This document shows positions 1 to 9,000 of a stretch of DNA of 64,000 nt, piece after piece. The position numbers and the translations under genes are program-made. The notes under the pieces were generated by a model. It was given only the letters and a program-made list of their open reading frames with translations. It ran no database searches and was not told where the DNA came from. The DNA is from Candidatus Margulisiibacteriota bacterium (lineage in GTDB: Bacteria > Margulisbacteria > WOR-1 > O2-12-FULL-45-9 > XYB2-FULL-48-7). The stretch is taken from contig JALOPZ010000002.1 of the NCBI GenBank assembly GCA_025453605.1, forward strand, positions 1 through 64,000, in the 5' to 3' direction. Every line of letters starts with the position of its first letter. The stretch's first letter is position 1.

Positions 1-3000
1 AGGAACGGTCTACGCCCGGGCCGGGACGTATAACGCGGCCAACGGCGAGGTTTTCCCGCACGTTCTGGCGATGGGGCAGCGGCTGAGGAATTACCAGACT
101 GAGCTGGCGACGATCGAAGTGGGGAATACAGCGGTTGAAGTACTGCGAGTTGGCGGCTTTGCCACGGTCGAAGGCCTTAATATCAGGCACACTTACACCG
201 GGACCGCCAACTGGACCCTCTGGGTCTATGGAAGCGGCGAGGTCAAGGATTGCCGGATCAGCCATGCACCGCGAGGGGTACTGCTGCGCGGAACCTACGC
301 CCGGGTTTTGAATAATATCCTTACCTGCGAAGTCGCGGGGGCCACCGACGTATATGGCTTGTACGGCGAGGATGCTGCCGACTCCAGCAGTATCCTGAAC
401 AACAATTGCTGGGTCGGTAATAGCAGCCGGGCGCTCCATTTCCACACCAATTGCACCGCCGGGCAGGTCCAGGGGAACCTGATCAAAGTGGGGACCGGTT
501 CAACCGGTGTTTTTCTATCCAATACCAACTGGACCGGCGCCGCGCTGGTCAGCGGTAATACGATCGAGGTTGGGGCGAGCGGTTACGGTGTTTACCTGGA
601 GACCGCTTCAACCAGCACGATCCAGAACAACCTGATCAAGGGGGCGGGAAGCGGGAACGGCGTCTATGCCACCGATGCCGGGACCCAGACGATCAGCAGC
701 AACGAAGTGCGGAATTTTCAGCACGGCTTGAACATCAGGCTGATGTCGACCACGGGCAATATTCATAATAATACGATCGTCAAGTTCACCGGCTCCGGCA
801 TCGCTTTGAGCGTGAACGGCGGGGTCACCTATAACATTAAGAACAATATTATTTGCGCGGAACCGCGGCTGGGGCGCTACACCGCCGGCACGACCGGGAT
901 CGGCGCGGCCGGCACTATGAACGCCAGCAACAACAACTGCTGGAACAACGCGACGAACTATAGTTACGCGCCGGGGGCTGGCGACAGCACAGTATTTCCG
1001 CGTTTTCTTGATCCCGATAATGACGACTATCGGATCGGGAACGACTCGCCTTGCGCCACTGGCGGGGCGAGCGGACTGGCAGTTTATCGGGGCTGTTATT
1101 CCCCGGTGGCGCTCCCCTCGGTTACAACAGTTGAGAGCTGGGTTGATGTCAATACCGGCCTCGATACCAATACCGGCACGCAGGAAAGCCCCTTCAAGAC
1201 GATCAATAAGGGGCTGAGCCGGGCTTACGGCACGGTCCACGTCAGCGCCGGCCGGTATACATCGCCGGAAGGGATCAGTTCTTTCCCGTTGACGCCGTCA
1301 GAGGACCAATGGCTGCAGTCGGCCGCCGGTTGGGCGGCGACGATCGAGGGGGGGAGCGTAGCTCGACTGATCACCCCCGGGCCATGGACCACCCTGGAAG
1401 GCTTTACCGTCAAGACCGCTGGTGCGGCTGGGAGCGATGGGTTGATCTATGGCTTGTTGAACAGCACCATCCTGGCCAATCGGATCATTGTGGCCGGCAC
1501 CGGCGCGAACGGCGTTTGGTTGCCGGCGGCCAGCACCGGTTCGGTCAGGCGAAATCTTATCCAACTGACCGGGAGCGGGGCGATCGGCGTCCGTGCCCTG
1601 GTCAACGCTTCGACCTACGTACTGGTCGAGCAGAACACGATCGAGGTGGGGAGCGGCGGTTATGGGACATATATGGAGACGAACAATTCCGCGACGATCG
1701 CAAACAACCTGTTTAAAGGGGTCGGCAGCGGCACCGGTATCTTTGCGGCGCAGGCCGCCGTTCACAATATTACCAGCAACGAAGTGCGGAATTTCCAGCA
1801 CGGCATCAGCCTCGGGCTGATGTCGACCACCGGGAACATTTTTAATAACACGATCGTTAAATTTACCGGTTACGGGATCGCCCTGGGCGTTAACGGCGCG
1901 GTCACCTTTAATATCAAGAACAATATCGTTTGCGCGGAGCCGCGGCCGCTGCCGGCGCCCGTCGGGACATACGGGATCGGCTCGGCCGGCACGGTGGTCT
2001 CTGGCTACAATGATGCCTGGAACAACGCGACCAACTATAGCTATACGCCCGCGGCGAGTGATATCACGGCCGACCCGCGGTTTGTTGATCCGTACAATAA
2101 TGACTACCAATTGCAGGCCGGTTCCCCCTGTATCGGGACGGGAACGCCCGAAGGGACCGATCGGGGCTGTTATCCGTTCGGCGGAATGCCGACCCTGCGA
2201 GTGCTGACTCCCAATGACGGGGAGAACTGGAACGGCTATTCGTGGCAGAATATCACCTGGGAGAGCACCGGTTACCTGGCCACCCTTTCCCTGTTTTACT
2301 CGACCGACGGCGGGAGCAATTATTTACCGATCGTTTCGGGCGAAGCCAACGATGGGCTTTACTCCTGGCACCTGCCGGGACTCTCCTCTAGCAATTGCAA
2401 GGTCAAGATCACCGGCTACGGCGCGGCCACGGTCACCGACGAATCGGATGGTGTCTTTACCGCTTTTGTCTTGCCGGCGCCGTCGATCAGTACGGTCACT
2501 CCCGGCTCCGGTCTTGACACCCAGACCGTGACGGTGACGATCGAAGGGGCGAATTTCCAGGGAGGAGCCAGCGTAGCCCTAACCCGGGAGGGACAGACGA
2601 CGATCACAGCCGGGAACGTTAATGTGGAAAGCGCCAGCCGGATCACCTGCACCCTGGATCTGGTCGGCCGAGCGGTCGGCGCCTGGGACCTGGTGGTGAC
2701 CAATGCCGATTCGCGGACCGACAGCCGAACTTTTAACATTTATTATGCCCCGCCGGTCATTGATTCCGTTGCCCCCAATAATGGACCGGCTTCCGGCGGG
2801 ACCAGTGTAACTATTAACGGTGCAGCCTTTCATGGTACCGCTGCGACCGGGGGGACGATCACGCGGTCCGGCGGTTATGTGATCCACACTTTTACCGGTA
2901 ACGGAACATTTACGCTCAATGAGGCAATTACCGCTGAAGTGCTGGTGGTTGGTGGCGGTGGCGGTGGTGGTGGTCGGCATGGCGGTGGCGGCGGCGGTGG

Positions 3001-6000
3001 CGGCGTGATTTATTATGGTAATAGACCGTTGGCCGCCGGGGTATATCCGGTGACCGTTGGGATGGGTGGAACAGGAGCGCAAACGGATACATACGGCGCA
3101 GATGGCAGCGATTCAGTTTTCATTGAAACAGCCCGTGGCGGTGGCGGTGGCGGTTCTTACGGCGGCGGCACTTATCCTAATGGTCGGTCTGGTGGTTCCG
3201 GTGGCGGCGGTGGGCACGGGCCGAGCGTAGGGGCAGCCTCGAACCAGCCAGCCTCGATCTACGGCGGGACTACTTATGGCAACGCGGGTGGGAATGGCGC
3301 TGGCAACGAAGCCGGCGGCGGTGGCGGCGCCGGAGCGGCCGGACAGACGGCTGCCCAGGATTCTTACGGCGGAGCAGGCGGAAATGGGATAGCCAATTCG
3401 ATCTTAGGTCCGGCGTATTATTGGGGTGGTGGCGGTGGCGGCGGTGGTTGGGAGCAAATAGCGGGCAACGGCGGGTTGGGTGGTGGCGGTGGCGGCGGTC
3501 GAGGCGGCAGTACGGCGGCGGCAGGAACGGGAGGTGGCAGCGCCTTAAATTCCGGAGCTAACGGAGTGAGCGGCACTTCCGGGGCGGTCAGCGGAGGGAA
3601 CGGAGGCGCAAATACGGGCGGCGGCGGCGGCGGGTCCGGGCAAAGAGATTATTTATCGTACTCCGGGGTCGGCGGCAATGGCGGTTCTGGCATTGTTATA
3701 GTCCGTTATCTCCCGATCTTGCCGACAATTAAATTCGACGGGGTAACCGCAACTGATGTGACCGTTGTCGGTCAAACGACTTTGACCGCGACCGCGCCCG
3801 CTCACGCAGCCGGCGCCGTTAAGGTTGAAGTTATCAATACCGACGGCCAGCTCGTGACCAGAGAATCCGGTTTCACTTATAATCCTCTCCCGGTGATCAA
3901 CACGGTTACCCCGGCCAGCGGGATCAACACCGGAGAAGTCTACCTGGTCGTTAGCGGGGAATCGTTCCTGGCGGACGTCATGCCGACCATCGTTTTGCGC
4001 AAAGCTGGGCTGAGCGATATCACCCCTGCGACCGTCACGATGAATGGCACGACCCAGATCATGGCGACCTTTAACCTGTCCGGAAAACCCGCCGGCGCCT
4101 GGGATGTGGTCGTAACTAACCGGGACGGCGGGCGTACGACCAGAAGCGGCGGCTTCAGTATCGTCGATCCGCCGCCGCAAGTCGGCATCTGTACGCCCGA
4201 GAGCGGGCCGGGGATCGGTCTCTACGCTGTTACCGTTTCCGGCGCTAACTTTTTACCAAGCGCTTTCAGGCGGCAGATCACCGTTAGCAATCCCGGCAGC
4301 GTCCAGCTATCCGATCACCAGGTCCTGGTCACGTTAGAAACCGATTCGCTGGTCGCGGCCGGTAAGATGCGAAGCGACCGGGGCGATATCCGCGTCTACG
4401 ATACCAACGGAGTAACCGCCCTCAATTTCTGGCTGGAGACGACCGAGGCTTCGGTCTCCAAAATCTGGATCAAGGTCCCTTCGCTGGAGGCCACTGGTGC
4501 GCGGACCGTCTATCTGACTTACGGCAATCCCGATCTTACTGGCGGCGGCAGCGGCGCCGGGACCTTTATAACCTTTGATGATTTTAACGGGAGCGGGATT
4601 GATTACAGCAAGTGGTCGGTCTGGGGAGGCAACGGGACGATCGAGGTCAGCAACGGGGTTTTACGCTTGAGCGCCACAGCAGGACAAAATTGCGACTGGT
4701 GGAATACAGTCGACCGCCAGGGTAAGGCCCTGGTCCTTAATACCCTGCCATCGGGAGACTTCCACGCCCAGGCCAGATTGATGACCTGGTCAAATAATAC
4801 GTACAACAACTTTGGGCTGGCCGTCTACCAGGATGCCCGCACGGCCTATTGGGTTTATCGGGATAATGGGGGGAGCGAAGCACTGGCGTCGATCCGGACC
4901 GGTGGAAGCAACTACACCGGTTTCACCCTCCAGCCTTTGCCGGTCTATCTGGCCATCAGGCGGATCGGGGGGTATTTCTCGCTGGCGGTGAGCTATAACG
5001 GTATTAATTGGACGTCTTCTCCCCAATACAACGATATCAGCTTTAACAACCTCCTTTTCTTCATGAAAAATTGGTCAAGTTATCCTGTTGTTTCTGGGAC
5101 TTTTGATAATTTCCTGCTCAGAAGATACGCCGCCACCGATCCGACTGTCACCGTCAGTCCTGAAAGCGGCGCGCCGATCAGGCTCTTGTTCGGGACCAAA
5201 GAAGCGGTCAGCACAACTTACGTCAATTCCGGCAGATTGACGGCGCTGGTCCCGACCCACGAGGTGGTTCAGGCGGTTCCCTTAACCGTTGTTAACCCCG
5301 ACGGCCAGGTCGGGACCAGGGAGAGCGGTTTTATCTACACCTCGGCCTCCGGTGTTTGGGTCGGGCTTAGGTCGCCTAACGGCGGCGAGCTCTGGAAGGC
5401 CGGCTCTCTCCACAACATTACCTGGGAGACGATCGGCACCCCCGACCGGTATCAACTGGAATATTCGCTCGATAACGGCGCCTCTTATCCGTTCCTGATC
5501 TCCAGTGAAGTAGCCGGCGCGCTCCGGGCTTACGCCTGGACGGTCCCGGCTGAACTAGCCCAGCCGATCAAGGTCAGGATCCAGGCATTCAAGGGGGCCG
5601 AGGTCATAACCAGCGAGTCGGCCGCGTCGTTCCTGATCTCCTCGACCGATTTTTACGTCCGGGCCGACCGGACCGCGGGGAACATCGATGGCGATGGGAC
5701 CGTTGACAACCCGTGGCAGACGATCACCCACGCGCTCGCCCAGCCGCAGGTCGTCGCTGGTGATACGATCTGGGCCAAAGCGGGGATCTACTCCGCGACG
5801 ATGGACGGGTCAAAAGAGTCTTTCCCGATCGTGTTGAAGGAGGGAGTTAAACTTGCTTCGCTGACCAATCCGACGACCCTGGCGACGATCGATGCCGGGA
5901 GTATTACTGTTGAAGCGCTCACCTTGCCGGCGAACTCGGCGCTCGAGGGGACAACGGTTAAGTTCAGCGGGACGGGGAGGGGGCTTTGGATCACCGGGCC

Positions 6001-9000
6001 GAATACGGCGGTGACTGATGTTCTGATCTATGGTGCCGGGCAGGGGAACGCGGTCTTTTACGACGGGTCACTAGCCGGCGCCCAGAGTGGCGGCTTGCTC
6101 GCTAATTGCGTCATCCGCAACGCCGATTGCGGCGTATTCCTGAACGGTAATACTTCGGTGACGGCGGTGACCGTCGAAAGCAACACGATCGTTAAAGACC
6201 GGGTCGGGATCTACAGCAACCAGTGGCCGGCGGCGGCGATCACGATCAGAAATAACATCATCAGTAATAATCCGTCGGGCGAGGGGACGCCCGCCGCCGG
6301 CAGCTGCGGTCTTTACGGCTCGGCTCTCAGCTTACTTAATAACAACTCCTTTAGTGATGTTTACGGCAACGAGCTTAATTATTACAACACCAATGCCGGA
6401 GGGAATAATATTGTTCGGCGCCCCCGCTTTATTAACGAAGCGGTCCACGATTACCGCCTCAACCATAATTCCCCTTGTATTAATTCCGGTACGCCGTTCG
6501 GGACGGCCGAAATGGGAGCCCTCCCCTACACCGGCAACGTCGCTCTTTATGTCATTAACCCCAACGGCGGGGAGACGCTGACCGCCGACAGCAGTTACGA
6601 GGTCACCTGGTACGCCACCGGCGAGAGCGGACCGCTCGACGGGTTCACCTTCATGTACACTTACGTTTATCACGATCAATCCGGGGACCATCCGTCTAAT
6701 GTCACCGTCTGGAACGATAATTATTATCCCGGTCCGACCTACAGTTGGACCCCGATCTACTATTCGCGCAACTACCGGGTCAACATCACCGCCAGCCGGG
6801 AAGGGGTCCTCTACGACGCCGCTTCCGATGACGACTTTATGGTCCGCTACTTCTCGTCCGATTATTATGTCGATGCCATCAACGGTGACAATAACTACAC
6901 CGGGCTCGAAGCGGTCCCCTCCGGCCGGAACGGGCCGTGGAAAACACTTACTTATGCGCTGAGCATGGCGCAAACCGGTTCGACGGTCCATGTCGCGACC
7001 GGTGAATATAACGCGGCGCTCGGCGAAACATTCCCGCTGACGATCGAAGGGATCAGGGTAGTCGGAAACAACAGTGCCACGGTCACCATCGAAGGGTCAT
7101 CGACGGCCGGCGGCGGCTTGGTCCGGCTCAGGACCGGGGCCACGCTGGAAAGCTGCGGCATCAAGGATAACGGGACAGACAATAACGGGATCGGGGTCGC
7201 GGTCCTGGGTGACGGGGTTGATGTCCGACAGAACCGGATCTGGCACGGCGGCACCCCCGGGACTTTCTACCGTTCCCTGGAATTCCGGCTCAATTCGGGC
7301 GGGCAAGCGTACCGGAACCTGATCTGGAACACTCGCTACGCGATCTACACCCGGACCGTGACGCCGGTCGTGTTCGACGGGAACACGATCACCCGGTTCA
7401 CGGCCGCTGCCCTCGGCGGCGACACCGGGACCTCCTATGAAGCCCGGAACAATCTGATCAGCGGGGAAGGAGCCGGGACCGGGCTCTACACCACCGGGAC
7501 CTTTACCTCCAACTACAATAACATTACCGGTTGTGCCGCAGCCTACAGCGGCGGCAGCGCCGGCGCGGCCGACACCTACCGGTTCCCCAAACTGAAGAGC
7601 GACCTCTCGCTGAACCACAATTCACCCTGCATCGACGCCGGGACGCCGGAGGGGACCGACCAGGGGGCGCTCCAGTTCACCGGGCTTGCTGTCCGGCTGA
7701 TCTCCCCTAACGGCGGCGGGATCGTCCCCGCCGAAGCGCCGACCGACCTGACCTGGCGCGCTTCCTACGGCGGCAATCCGCTCGATATCACTTTGTCCTA
7801 TTCGCTCAACGGCGGGTTATCTTACGACGAGACGATCGTCAGCGGCACGGCTAATGATGGTATTTATAGCTGGTCGGTCCCCAATATCCATTCGCCGACT
7901 GGCCGGATCAAAGTTCGCGCGGCCTATGACGTGACCGAGGCCGAGGATGAATCCGACGCTAACTTTGTCTTTGTCCAGGCGGCGACCGATTTCTACGTCA
8001 ACGCGGCCATTGGCAACGACCTAAACTACGACGGGACTTCGTCGGAGGTTTCCGGGCTCAAAGGGCCGTGGCGGACGATCTCCTACGCTTTGCGGACTGT
8101 CCCCTCCGGCGCCACGATCCACGTAGCGGCGGGGAGCTACAATGCGTCTCACGGGGAAACATTCCCGCTGACCGTCGAAGCTGACATAGCTTTGAAGTCC
8201 GACGCGGTACCGAGCACCGCTGCGGTGATCGATGGCGGGCCGGTGGCGGCCGTGCGGCTCAAGACGAGAACCGTTTTAGATGGTTTCACGGTCACCAATC
8301 GCGTCTCGACCGGCGGCTACCGGACCAATTACAACAACAGTACGGTCACGACCCTCGGCCAGTCGGTCCGTGTCATCAATAATACGATTAGCAACACCGA
8401 TCCGGTCAATGGGGAATGCTACCCGCTCTATATTGCCGGCCACGGGACCGGGACCCTCTCTCTGAACGCGACCATCGAAGGGAACACGATCAGCGGGGCG
8501 CAAGGGGTAACTGTCCTGGTTGAATCGTCCAACGCGACGATCCGCCGGAACCAGATCATCGCCACGGGGACCGGGGTCATTATCCCGTACTGCGGGGCGG
8601 GGAGCGGTGGGATCGAGGGGGTTATTCCGGTCAATAACATGCTGCTGGAAGAGAATACGGTCGAAGCTACCGCGACCGGCGTTGGGATTGGTGTCGGTGG
8701 CTACAATTACCGGATAACCCGCAATAAGGTGATCTCGACCACCGGAACAGGGAACGGGATCGCTCTGCAATACTGGACCGGCGGGGCCGCGGTCAGCAAC
8801 GAGGTGCGCAGTTTTTATCGTGGTATCTATACCGACCCGTATGATGACAATATTCTGATCGCTAATAATACCCTGGTCCGGAACCAGATCGGCATCCAAT
8901 GGGCCAGCGGGACGGCGCGCACTATTAAGAACAACATCATCACGGCGGCGCCGCGGCCGGGGAGCTACCTTGATGGCAGCGTCGGATTTATGACGGCCGG

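Noticed and set aside
608..2110. Minus-strand open frames within the giant gene
   Set aside because: The plus-strand repeats encode clear beta-helix units; antisense frames follow the same repeat period and have no independent evidence.
2838..3715. GGT/GGC-rich tract as a CRISPR or non-coding repeat
   Set aside because: The frame stays open through the block and encodes a recognisable glycine-rich domain; there are no regular spacers.
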